Part shown: positions 1-10,738 of the stretch, piece by piece
Position numbering within the stretch: position 1 is the first letter of the stretch
Layout: every line of letters starts with the position of its first letter
Source of the DNA: Guadua angustifolia
Lineage: Eukaryota > Streptophyta > Magnoliopsida > Poales > Poaceae
Direction of reading: 5' to 3'
Assembly (NCBI GenBank): GCA_036346375.1
Contig: CM070508.1
Coordinates: forward strand, 12,704,852-12,768,851
Length of the DNA stretch: 64,000 nt
Translations under genes and position numbers: made by a program
Notes under the pieces: model-generated
The model's input: only the letters and a program-made list of their open reading frames with translations
Database searches by the model: none
What the model was told of the DNA's origin: nothing

Positions 1-1155
1 ACTACGGAGGTGGATGCCGACCCAATCCCCAACCGATGACGAGGCCAATGGTTGAGGTATGGTGGTGGTACAGTTGGTACCAATGGATTGTGGTATGTCA
101 TTTGGCTAAGTCTTTGGCATTTAAGGACCGACGCCTTGGGCAAAGAAAATAACCTCGCACCCGCTCAACCACAAGTTGGGGTGGCTAATCCTATTGACTT
201 GGACCAACATGGCTCAAGACATTGTACTCCTTTGAATACCTACAGAAGGAGCCTCATAGAGAGAATGGATCACCAGTAATCGAGTGCGGAACGGGAATGG
301 AGGGATCATTCACCGGTTCTCGTAACAGTGGTAGCCACAACATTCAGAAAACGTCTCCCGCGGCGGCCAATGGGTCCTGAATGTTGCGGATTTCGATAGC
401 CCACTGGGTAGGAGCTAAAAAGGGGAAGTTCAACGAAATGCTATGACTATCTTGGTCGGGCCGCATGCATAAAAGTCGATATTGATCCGTGGCACTAATG
501 ACCGTAGATGTCTTATGGGTAAAGCCGAGCACCTCTGCAGAGTGATATCAATGGTATTCGAATACGCTGTAGTGCTTCCTTAATGAAGCGGAGTTAATCT
601 AGGTGATACCTGTAAGTGCGCCCCTGTAGCTTTTATGATTAAAACTTGTCGTGAAGGTGAACTTTGCAAGATAAACCCCCGATATATATATATATTGCTA
701 TTTATGATTTGTGTTTCAAATGTAAAATAAAAACAGATGTTTACAACTTGCATCCACAATATTTAAACTCAGGCCTACCTTTGATTATTCTCGCATGTAA
801 TATTCAGAATTTTCGTGTGGGTTGTTGAGTACGGTTGTGTACTCACCCTTGCTCCCAATCCCTCCATAGATTTCCTTTGAAGATGGCGAGCTCTGCATTT
901 AATCAGTAGATGACGATGTTATTTCGCTTTTGGAGGCCTTGATCTATCTGCTCAAGCGCTTTCTGTGGGTGTTTCAGAATATATTCGTGCCACCAAGACC
1001 TTCAGAAAACCTTGGCGTTAGGGCCCCTATTTCATCTATAAAATGCTCAGATTTGCTCTTTTATCAAGCAATGTACACTTGGTTATCTGCAGCTAAAATC
1101 CTGGGTAGCTGCAAGGGTATTTATACGCACCCCCTGAAAAGGGCGGTCCGTGACA
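1..1155 (+). mobile_element. 5' LTR (3' part only) of a long-LTR Ty3/gypsy element
   Basis: This stretch matches about 7415-8561 nearly base for base, apart from small indels, so it is the 3' part of the upstream LTR; its beginning lies outside the window. It ends in ...GTCCGTGACA at 1155, two bases before a primer-binding site. A third, older copy of the same LTR lies inverted at 10739-13638. Short open frames inside it (for example 52-279 and 930-1178) are not conserved between the copies and are not called as genes. Confidence 0.85.
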
Positions 1156-1157
1156 AG

Positions 1158-1169
1158 TGGTATCAGAGC
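1158..1169 (+). other. Primer-binding site (initiator tRNA-Met type)
   Basis: TGGTATCAGAGC is the standard plant LTR-retrotransposon site that pairs with the 3' end of initiator tRNA-Met. It lies 2 bp downstream of the LTR end at 1155, which fixes the plus orientation of the element and the LTR boundary. Confidence 0.9.
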
Positions 1170-2252
1170 CTGACTTGACCAGTAGATCAAAACCTTAAGG
1201 TGGCTTAGGAAAGTTTTCGAAAAATCTATTTAACATACAAACAAAAAGGTTACAAAATTATCTACGCATATCGCTATTTCTCGCCTCTTCTATCTTATCC
1301 CGAAATCTATTTCTAAAAATGTGTTTAAGTTTTCTATGCTTAACTAAACTTCAAAAATTTCGTGTCAGCAGATGGTGCACAGAGTTCACCCTTACCCGGA
1401 TACGCTTGGAGGATGGGCAGATCGACTGTGGAATATGATGCAATTTCTTGGTGCGCCGCAGACAAATTCCGTCTTCCACTCAAGAGCGCCCAGGAGGAAT
1501 CACTGTCGATGGCGATCGTGGGTAGATCTCGCCACACGCCGCTTTCGCCGATGAGCCGAGAAGATTCGAAGGTTTCCGCCGCGTAGAGCGAGAAGCCATC
1601 CAAGATGCTGCCAGAAGAGTGGCACGGTACCTCCGCCGTCGATACCAACGAGAATTCAACAACAGCCCGTTCTCGTGGGTCCCGCAAGATGGCTCGGAGC
1701 CAGATGAGGTCATGATCAACATTCCCGACGACAGTCCTGACCCGCGCGTGCCGGATATGACCAGGTTCATATTGGAGCAAGAGGTCAGCCATACCCTTGC
1801 TCTAAGGGAGCGTGACGAGATGCATTAACAGTTGATGAATGCATGGAACGAGATTGATGCGCTGATGGAAGAGATTCACAACCAGGAGTTAACGGACGAC
1901 CCATCAGCAGGAGAAGAGTCCAATGATGAAGGCAATTCAGAGGTGGATGATTGAGGTCCGCGAAAGTAGATCGCTAGTCTAGCGTGTATCCCTTTTTGTA
2001 TTAGGATTTTGGTATTGTAAAATGAGTCGTACCGAACCTTAAAACGGTATCCTGTACGATTCATCCCCGATGTATTGAATGAAAAATCTATGTTTGCTAA
2101 AATCTCAGTTATCTTGGGTTGCAATAATTATCCTTATAACCCTACCCGACTCAAAGAATTCATTCCTTTCGTCCAAGCCTCTCACCTATTCATTCTATCC
2201 TTACCTAAGCTCTAAATCTTACTTACCTTCGCTACCCAAAACTCGCCGCAGA

Positions 2253-3357
2253 ATGAATAAGAATCAGATTAAGTCAAATGGCAGGAGTCGGACCACACCA
2301 ACATCTCAGTGAGGAAGCAAAATCAACAGAAAACCCGACCAACCTGACCCAAGTGCTAGCCATGATGGAAAGGAATAGGCATCAGGCAGAGATGCGCTAG
2401 GCACAACTAATAGAAAGAATGTTAGATCACCGCCGCTAGACCCCGAGGATATCCCCAGGACGCTTTCAAGGACAGATGGAAATATTGGAGGATCAAGATG
2501 GTCTGATTCATGAAGACAAAGCCACCCGCCTTTTCAAGTTCAACGGAACCACTTGCAGCAGATGATTGGATCAAGCATTCAATGGAGACTCGACACGATT
2601 GAGCTTTCGACAGAGAGCGAGTATTATACGCCTCGCACCAGCCTACAAGGACAAGCCACACGGTGGATGGACTTTCGCCACGAGATTCGGACAAGAAACC
2701 ACATGGTCAGAATTTGAGGAAGCATTCAGAAAGGCCCACATCCCTGAAGACTTAATGGCAGCCAAAAGAAATGAATTTTTGACTCTCCACCAAGGTGAGA
2801 GAACAGTTTTGGAGTATCTTCACCAATTTAACCAGCTAGCCCGATATGCCCCGGAAGAAGTGGATACCGAAGCCAAAAGGATAGAAAGATTCTACGAAGG
2901 CCTACAGGAAAATTTGAAGTTCCACATCACGGCACTTGACTTCCAAGACTTATCAATAATGGTCAACAAATTAATAATGACCGAGGAAACCCGGTATAAC
3001 TCAGAAGATGTTCGGAAAAGGAAGGCCCAACAAACAAGGATACTGAACCCAAAATCGCTAAGAATATTAATGCCAGAGTCTACCTCCAATTTCCCCGTTA
3101 AAAGACAGGCTGTAGGAGAACAGGAGCCGGTACCTGCTAGGTCTCATCCAACGAAAGGGAAGTGCTTCAATTGCAAAGGAGAGCATTATGCGAAGGATTG
3201 CCCTCACAAGACCGTTGACTGTTTTCACTGCGGGCAAACAGGACATTTCCGGAATTATTGCCCTAGGAGGCACTTACCGACCCATGTGGCCAAAGCTCAG
3301 GCATCCAACTCTACCTCGACAGACCGACGGAACGTGCCATATCGACCACCAAGATAG
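2253..3357 (+). pseudogene. Retrotransposon gag remnant with two CCHC zinc knuckles
   Basis: Gag builds the virus-like particle and binds the element's RNA. The longest open stretch is 2566-3357 (263 codons). It carries the retrotransposon gag core (WSEFEEAFRKAHIPEDLM, then EYLHQFNQLARYAPEEV) and ends in two zinc knuckles: CFNCKGEHYAKDC from about residue 200 and CFHCGQTGHFRNYC shortly after, followed by a basic tail. The N-terminal part lies upstream from the ATG at 2253 in other frames (FKFNGTT near 2535 is a typical pre-core motif), with several stops and frameshifts, so the gene is broken. No protease or polymerase continues in frame after it. The fold assignment is firm; activity is unlikely. 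Confidence 0.75.
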
Positions 3358-5308
3358 CAGCAAGAGTTGCGACAAGGAAAGGCATCATCCGAGACAGAAC
3401 CAAGCCCAATGACCCGAGAAGCTTGATAGATCAGATGTTCACCGAAGAAACCGTAGAAGCTGCAAATGATGTAATCAGTAGATTTCAAGTTCAGTCTTAA
3501 GCCCGCATCAATTCTTGTAACCCAGTGCAGTTTCACTCTTTAACTTTGATGGATCTTGCTTGCAAGAATAGTTTAATCTATTTTCCCTTCGCCAACATTT
3601 CCTTCTCCAAACCCTTGAGAAATTATTAGCAAGTTAGTTCAAGTATGAAAATTTCAGAGATTGATCATTCAAGAAGTTAAAAGCATGATCAGGAAAGTCG
3701 GAATGTCGCTCTAATAATGGCTTAATAACCAGCATGAGACAGTCAAGAGCATTCATTATAGCCAGGGACAGTGAGTCAGCATGCAGATAAACTCAAGGAT
3801 AACAGAAAGGAAATAAATCAACATCATTACCTCAGAAATTATCAAAGACAACAACCATGTAAGAATAAGCCAGACCAAATGACAAGAAAAGTGACTTAGC
3901 CCCTTAAGGAACCAGTCAGAAATGGAAAAGGAACCTTGACCTACAAGTGGTGGCACATTCATGCCCTTAATTGAGACCCCACCAGACCGTTGGACCAAGT
4001 CAAGACAGCCTAACAAGAAGATAAAGAAGTTCAACCGTAGACTGACAGAGTACCAACCCCTCAAAGAGCTTCCACCAGATAAACAAAGGATATTGCGGCT
4101 CTATAACTATATAAGTGAAGATAAAGATATAAGAGGATTGATTTTGACAAAGAAAGCAGCCAAGAATGACCTACGCAGTAGTATGTGTTGGAAGGATAAC
4201 CATAACCCTCAGGAGACTGCTAACCCATTACAACTCCTTTCCCTGCATGTAAATTAAGATAAAGATCGTAATAGATTTCTTACAAGGAATTCCAAGGGAA
4301 GTGGGTCAAATCAAGAAGTGTCAGATCAAGAAGCTCAGATCGCACCAAATTTTTGGGAGTCTACAAGAAGTCATGAGTGCAGAATTGACTGATAGTACCA
4401 CCTGCAGAGCTATAGACAAAAAAAATCCAACCACGAGTTGATGTTGATTAAAGGATAGCCGATAAATTGACCAAGACAACCCACCTGGTGCAATTAGACA
4501 AAGCTTACAATGTAAATGAAGTTCAGAAGATATTTATGGTAAGATGGTGTAAAATTCAAGGAAGTAGTGTCGTAACCGTAAACCCGAATCACAAAATTTT
4601 GGAAAAGTTCACCCAGAGTAAAGAGGATGAATTAACCTTTAATGAAGCTTATTTCAAAGAAGTCGACCGATGACCGAAAGTACCGCCAAATATTAAAAAG
4701 TGTGCTCCAGAGATCATTAAAGAGGTCACCTTTAAAAGCCCTTTAGGGAAGAAAGTGCGAAGGTTGATTAGGATTGCAACAAGAAAGCTATACTGACAGA
4801 AGAGCGTATGACGTCGGTCAGGAATGAAGACCTTGTCTATTTAGAAGTGATGCCCCCAAGCGAAGGTACGATTCCAAGGTTAAGGAAGAATTATGCCCAG
4901 ATATCTTGGACAAGATCAAATCCTCGATGCAGCTTAGAGTAATGACCGCAAATCACCATCATACCAGAGTCAACCCGGACCCACAAAAATTTCAGGAGTT
5001 CCAGCTCAGGGAATACCTTCGACGACCGATAGACCAACCGCAGTTAAAAGGATTGGACCTGCTAAAAGACCTACATCATCACAAGTGGTATATCTTATCG
5101 CAAGCGGTATCTCCAGATTTTTGAGACAACCGAAAGACAGCACAGAGACAAGGACGTCAGAGAGTGCAGAGGATGCAGAGTATTGCCGAGAGTTTATTTT
5201 TAAGGAATCCAGGAGAAGAAGGAATCGGGACCGCAGCAGAAATTTCCCAACTTACGCCCCTAGGATGAGTAAATCTCGGGGACGAGATTTATTTTAAGGG
5301 GGGTAGAT

Positions 5309-8300
5309 TGAAATAACCCAAAAATTTCAAAATTAGTTTTGTCCGAATTTCTTGAATTTATTTGAATTTTTGCCGAGTTTATATCGAATTTATCCGATTT
5401 AAATCAAAAACTTTCCTTTTCTGGAAAAGTCTCCCCCTTTCCGCTTTCCCTTTCCGTCCGAGGCGCTTTCCTCTTCAAGCTTGCGCCTTTCCATTTTCCG
5501 CCTCCTCCTTCCTTCCTTCGCCAAGTTTTTTCCCCGCTTTTCCCGCTTTCCCCGAACTCATGCATGCCCGCCTCGCAGACGCTGCGACGCCATTTAAGCC
5601 CACTTCCGCGCTATTCCATCCTGCTTCGACCCGTCTTCTCCTTGCGCTCATTATTCTCGCCGCGCCCTCGCTTCTAACCCTGCTTTCGCGCTTATGTCGC
5701 CTAATCGCGAGTTTCAGATCGCTGCGCTGCCATTGCGCTTGTTCCCGCAGAGTCGTTTCCATCACTTCACCTCTGTCCAGACACCGCCGCATTGCCTCGT
5801 CATAGTCCGCTTTCTCCGCCGCATGCTGTCTACATGCGCCGCTGCCGCCCAATCAAAGGAGCTCGCGTTTTCCTCTTCAAGCGCCAAAGGTCGCTCTCCG
5901 CCGCTTTCACTTCTCTGCTTCGTTCGGTCTTTTCGTCAATCGAGTGCCCCACTGCACCTCTCTCTCGCCACAAGACTTGTCTCGCCCGCCAATCCGCCAC
6001 CAATGGAGCTCGTTTTTCCTCGCCACGCCTTGGGCCAAGGTCGCTTCCATCGCAAAGACTCAATCCCCTCCGCTCGGTCAATTCGCCACTCAAGCACCCT
6101 CTCCATCGCCACCTCTCCTCCGCCCAACTTCTTTATAACCCGAGCGCCCGGCCAGTTTTCCTTCACGCCGAGCCAAGACACAGAAGCCTCCCACGTTCCC
6201 CTGGCCTTCCTCGTCCTCTCTAGCCACTTCTTCAATGTCGCCGAGCACTAAAACGCCAAATCCCACTTCATCTTCCTCAGCTCCGGTTGAACTCCGTCGC
6301 CAAGCCTCACCATTCACTCTCTTCCCCACTTCTCCACCTCCCCGAACTCACCTTGAGCTCCTCATGCTCCCTAGCCACTTCATTCCTCCTCCCGAGAGCT
6401 AGTTCACGGACGCTCAAGCGTTTTCTCGTCTCCGGTGATTTAGCTCACACTGCGCTTCCCGCCTCTCTCATCGACAAATTGCCCCACACTCACCAGCTCT
6501 CTCTCTCTTCGCTCCCGACATGCGTTGGCTTCTCCTCATACATCGACAAGCCGGCCACTTTGTCATTGCATGGCTAGGTTTCGCTCATTGGCCATGGTCG
6601 CTCGCTCACAAGACATTGTGGCCGAAAGGGTCAAGGCACGAATCATCGTATGCCCGCCGAAATTTTTTCCTTTTTTTTTCGGATTTTGAAATTGATTTTT
6701 GATTTTAGTATTAATTGAACCAAAATTCAATTTAAATACCGTAAAAATTCCCAAAATCTCCAAAATCCGAAATGCCAAAAATACATATTCTTGACCGCTT
6801 TGAGCCATCAATCCAAAAATGATCTCCGTTTAGCCATACCAAATCCAAAATTCCCAAAATACCCCGAACCCTAATTCGCCATTTTCTCTCGATTTTCCTT
6901 TCCATTGCTTTTTCTTTTGTTTTGATTTATTCGCTTATTTATTGTTTATGCGTTTTCTCGCTTAGATCCGACATCAACGCAAATCTGGCACGAATCTCGA
7001 GCAGAGCAAGACGAGGAGTCGCGCAGAACAAGAGCCGTTCGAGGCCGCATACTACATCGACTGCTCTCGTTAAGCGTAACCTTTAAACCTCGCAAGGCAA
7101 GCCACACTCCTTGAACATGTTGAACCCAGGGCCCATTATAGTATATATATATGTATTTCTGATCGCATTATTTTTGTTATTTTAGAAAACTAGCAAATGT
7201 GGTAGTTTCGAATAACATGATTAGATACAATCAAATGTTGAACCTATTATTATGCCCTAATTCCTTTTTAACCTTAGGATATAAAATATTGAACCTTCGT
7301 AGATGTAGCGATTCATACCATTATTACTTTTAGACAAATGCTTAAAATCTCCGAGAGATGGCTTGGATGATGTTGGTTTTTATAAAATTGCTACTATGGG
7401 GACAAGATTGGGCTAACCACGGAGGTGGATGTCGACCAATCCCCAACCGATGACGAGGCCAATGGTTGAGGTATGGTGGTGGTACGCTTGGTACCAATGG
7501 ATTGTGGTATGTCATTTGGCTAAGTCTTTGGCATTTAAGGACCGACGCCTTGGGCAAAGAAAATAACCTCGGACCCGCCAACCACAAGTTGGGCGGCCAA
7601 TCCTATTGACTTGGACCAACATGGTTTCAGACATTGTACTCCCCTTGAATACCTACAGAAGGAGCCTCCAGAGAGAATGGATCACCAGTAATCGAGTGCG
7701 GAACGGAATGGAGGGATCATTCACCGGTTCTGAATAAAGGTAGCCACAACATTCGAAAACGCTCTCATGGGCGCTGGGTCCTGAATGTTGCGGATTTCGA
7801 TAGCCCACTGGGTAGGAGCTAAAAAGGGGAAGTTCAAAGAAATGCTATGACTATCTTGGTCAGCCGCATGCATAAAAGTCGCATGTTGATCCGGTGGCAC
7901 TAATGACCGAGATGTCTTGTGGGTAAAGCCGAGCACCTCTCGCAGAGTGATATCAATGGTATTGAATATGCCGTGCTTCCGGTTAATGAAGCGGGGTTAA
8001 TTTAGGGTGATACCTGTAACTGCGCCCCTGTAGCTTTTATGATTAAAACTTGTCGTGAAGGTGAACTTTGCAAGATAAACCCCCCCTGATATATATATAT
8101 ATTGCTATTTATGATTTGTGTTTCAAATGTAAAATAAAAACAGATGTTTACAACTTGCATCCACAATATTTAAACCTGTGCCTACTTTTGATTATTCCTG
8201 CAAGTAATATTCAGAATTTTCGTATGGGTTGTTGAGTACGGTTGTGTACTCACCCTTGCTCCCAATCCCCCTCCATAGATTTCCTTTGAAGATGGCGAGC

Positions 8301-8561
8301 TCCAGACGACCGTAGATGACGATATTATTTCGCTTTGGACGCCTTTGATCTATCTCGCTTAAGCGCTTCCTCGTGGTGTTTCAGAATGTATTCGTGCCAC
8401 CGACCTTCAGAAAACCTTGGCCGTTAGGCCCCTATTTCATCTATAAAATGCTCGATTTGCTCTTTTATCAAGCAATGACACTTTGCTATCTCGCAGCCTA
8501 AAATCCCAGGTAGGCTGAAGCAGTATTTATACGCACCCCCTGAAAAGGGCGGTCCGTGACA
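5309..8561 (+). mobile_element. 3' LTR (about 3.25 kb) of the Ty3/gypsy element, inserted into a zinc-finger gene
   Basis: The LTR starts TGAAATAACCC right after the polypurine tract and ends ...GGTCCGTGACA at 8561. The last 1.15 kb repeats window bases 1-1155. The five bases after it, ATACT (8562-8566), should be one copy of the target duplication; the partner copy is outside the window. The middle (5400-6600) is pyrimidine-rich and has long but unconvincing open frames on both strands, with serine/proline/arginine-rich translations that match no protein family I know. I treat those as non-coding. The LTR end lies within the 3' coding region of the minus-strand C2H2 gene that follows. Confidence 0.85.
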
Positions 8562-9129
8562 ATACTCTCTGCACCGCCGCGCCGAGCCCAGCGTCCCGGC
8601 ACTTGGTGCAGTTCTCCGACGGCGTCAGGTTCAAGTCCAAGCAAATCCCGCCGGTGCAGACGTCGCCAATATTGTCATCGATCTTCTCCGACGTTGCGGC
8701 CCCGGCATCGTGCACGGCGGCGTCGACCGCGGCACGGTGCCACCGCATGTGCCCGCCGAGCGCCTGCCCGACCGCGAACTCGACCCCGCAGACGGGGCAC
8801 CCGTGCACCCTCGGCCTGCCCTCCCCAGCCCGCGCCTCAAGCGGTTGGCCGCGCCCGAGGCAGATCCCGGCGCCGACGTTGCCGAGCGCCTGCACGCGCG
8901 GCCTGGGGCGCCTATGGCTGGCCCGGTGCCCGCCCAGCGCCTGGAACGTCGGGAACCGCCTGCTGCACGTCTTGCACTCGAACACGCGGACGCGCGCTGC
9001 GCGCGCGAACCCCGCCCGCGGACTCGCGCCGCACCGCACGTCCCCGACTCCGACGGCCCCGTGCTGCTGCTGCTGCGGCGGCTGCGAGAAGAGCATGAGC
9101 ACGCGGGCCGTGTCCACGCTGCTCCCCAT
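8527..9129 (-). CDS. ZAT-like C2H2 zinc-finger transcriptional repressor with an LTR-encoded C-terminus
   Basis: Predicted nuclear DNA-binding repressor of the plant-specific ZAT/C1-2i group, whose members often act in stress responses. The single exon encodes 200 aa from the ATG at 9129; an upstream in-frame ATG at 9159 would add ten residues, but MGSSVDTARVLMLFS is the usual family start. Two C2H2 fingers carry the plant-specific core: CKTC...FQALGGHRASH and CPVC...GQALGGHMRWH. An EAR-type repression motif, LDLNLTP, lies near the C-terminus. A TATA box sits about 110 bp upstream. The oddity is the end: the retrotransposon LTR begins at 8561, so the last eleven or so residues (LSRTALFRGCV) and the stop codon come from the LTR. 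Fingers and EAR motif are intact. Whether the gene is still expressed is unknown. Confidence 0.85.
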   Translation of the reverse strand: MGSSVDTARVLMLFSQPPQQQQHGAVGVGDVRCGASPRAGFARAARVRVFECKTCSRRFPTFQALGGHRASHRRPRPRVQALGNVGAGICLGRGQPLEARAGEGRPRVHGCPVCGVEFAVGQALGGHMRWHRAAVDAAVHDAGAATSEKIDDNIGDVCTGGICLDLNLTPSENCTKCRDAGLGAAVQRVLSRTALFRGCV

Positions 9130-9233
9130 CTCTCCAAACTGCCTATATCTCTTGCTCATTTGCCAACTAGCTGCAACAGCAATTCAATGGTGCAATCCAG
9201 TTCTGGTGTCCCGGAGGCATCTGGTACACACGA

Positions 9234-9243
9234 CTATATATAG
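9234..9243 (-). promoter_or_regulatory. Likely TATA box of the C2H2 gene
   Basis: CTATATATAG lies 105-114 bp upstream of the preferred ATG on the minus strand. A start about 30 bp downstream would give a 5' leader of roughly 75 nt. The motif is self-complementary, so its orientation is inferred from the gene. Confidence 0.5.
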
Positions 9244-10738
9244 CGCAATGTATACTAGCGAACCTTTTTTATTAATAATACATTTAAAAAAAATCAAAAA
9301 TATATCATGGAAAAAAACAATTACATAAATATACCTCTGTCGCCCGTTGGACCAACAGGCGACAGAAGACCGACCACATCGCACGATCAACAAGCAACAA
9401 AAACGCTATGTCTACTTGTCCCCAAGCTGTAAAATACGTTGATGTGCGACATAACCTCCAATTGTAATTTTGAAAAAAAATATATATTACTAAAAGAAAA
9501 AGTTCGTATACTAGCTAGTACCACTAGTACGCAACGTAGTACTACTATGCAGGTAAGGGATGGACTCGAGTAATTAAAAAGTTTCTAGATGTCAGTGTAC
9601 TTTTCCACGTTCAGTTTGAAGTGATTGATTAGCTCAGTAAGATGGGCACACCTGGCATGGGCCACCGAGCTACCTTTACTAAAGCATCCGGCAAGGCAAG
9701 TGCCAGTGGTCGGTCGAAAGGACTATAATTTAAACAGTTTTTCGTTTTTATCGTCGATCGATTAAGTTAACGAACGTTCTAAATCATTAAATAGTATTAC
9801 TATAGTAAAGAAAAACAGTATAGTGTTTTTAAACAGTATTTTCTAAGCCTCACTTTTATCGAACTGTCCACGTGTGGCGTGCGCTACTTAGGTTGCAGGG
9901 GCTGCACTAGACCTCCGTTCGTGGTGGGTTGGTGCGACCCGAGGTGTGGGCGTCGGCTGCCGTTCGATCGCGCGTTCGTTCCTCCGGGTTTGCGCCGTTC
10001 CGCGACGTGTGGGGCGCGCGCGAGCCGCGGTCGTTTTTAGCTCGGCGTTCGTTAAGTTTCAGTGTTTCACACTTGGGTTGGTGGTTGAACTGGCTCACTT
10101 AGCTGGACCTGGAATGCATGCATGTCTCCATCTATCGGATTAAGCAAGCGTCACCAAACAAGTTTTACATGAACAGGTTCAAGTGTTCAACAATGTTTTA
10201 GTCAGCGTTCTTATGGAGTAGTATTAGTTTAACCGGACAGGGTTGGTAACTATGGTTAAGCCTGAGCCCCCGGTCTGGAAATGATATTTGACCAATTCCA
10301 GGGACAACTCATCCGCCGGTGGAGTAGCTAGGCCAAAGAGATGTAGGTTCACACTTCGCAGTGTGATTTCTTGGTTCAGGGTGGGGAGATGATGCTCTTT
10401 TGTGGCGTTAGGACCGCACATGTCCGACTGTCCGATCACATACATGAGGTTGAAATCGAAATAGTTGTACTAGAATAATGGTCAGTCTATCTTTAGTATG
10501 GAAAAAAAAACACGTACCTAGATCCCACCCCAGCTGGTCACGTTCAGCAGCTTGGAACGGCTTCACCTTGGTTCCGTTCAACGCGCCGTATGCCAGCAGG
10601 TCCGATTGTGACTAGAGCGAGATGTGGCTGGGAAACTGGTGGTGCCGCAGAGAGACCAACGCGAAAAGTACGGAGCATTTTGGATCTAGCAAATCAACGC
10701 AAAGGAAGCACGCGTTACACGGGGCTTTCTTTGTTTTC
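9244..10738. other. Upstream flank of the C2H2 gene, no gene seen
   Basis: About 1.5 kb of mixed composition: A/T-rich at 9240-9880, G/C-rich at 9890-10080, then mixed. No open frame here has a recognisable domain. It presumably contains the promoter of the minus-strand zinc-finger gene, and it ends at the inverted solo LTR. Confidence 0.5.

Larger units (their letters stand above)
1156..5308 (+). mobile_element. Degraded interior of the long-LTR Ty3/gypsy element
   Basis: The interior is about 4.15 kb between the LTRs. It opens with the tRNA-Met primer site and ends with a purine tract (about 5294-5304, AAGGGGGG core) directly before the 3' LTR. Besides gag (separate entry) there is an acidic open stretch at 1619-1953, broken by one TAA at 1826-1828. 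Around 4264-4530, faint integrase-like words appear in shifting frames (IDFLQGIP; LTKTTHLVQLDKAY). No reverse transcriptase with an intact DD motif could be read, so the element looks unable to mobilise itself. Very long LTRs, a Met primer site and two CCHC knuckles suggest the Del/Tekay lineage of chromoviruses. That lineage call is an inference. Confidence 0.65.

Noticed and set aside
5362..6329. Long overlapping open frames on both strands in the 3' LTR
   Set aside because: They lie in pyrimidine-rich LTR DNA, their translations are serine/proline/arginine-rich without domains, and they are not kept in the inverted copy of the LTR.
8556..9328. Plus-strand open frames of 177-241 codons opposite the C2H2 gene
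   Set aside because: They are G/C-rich shadows of the minus-strand gene, whose zinc-finger and EAR motifs are unmistakable.
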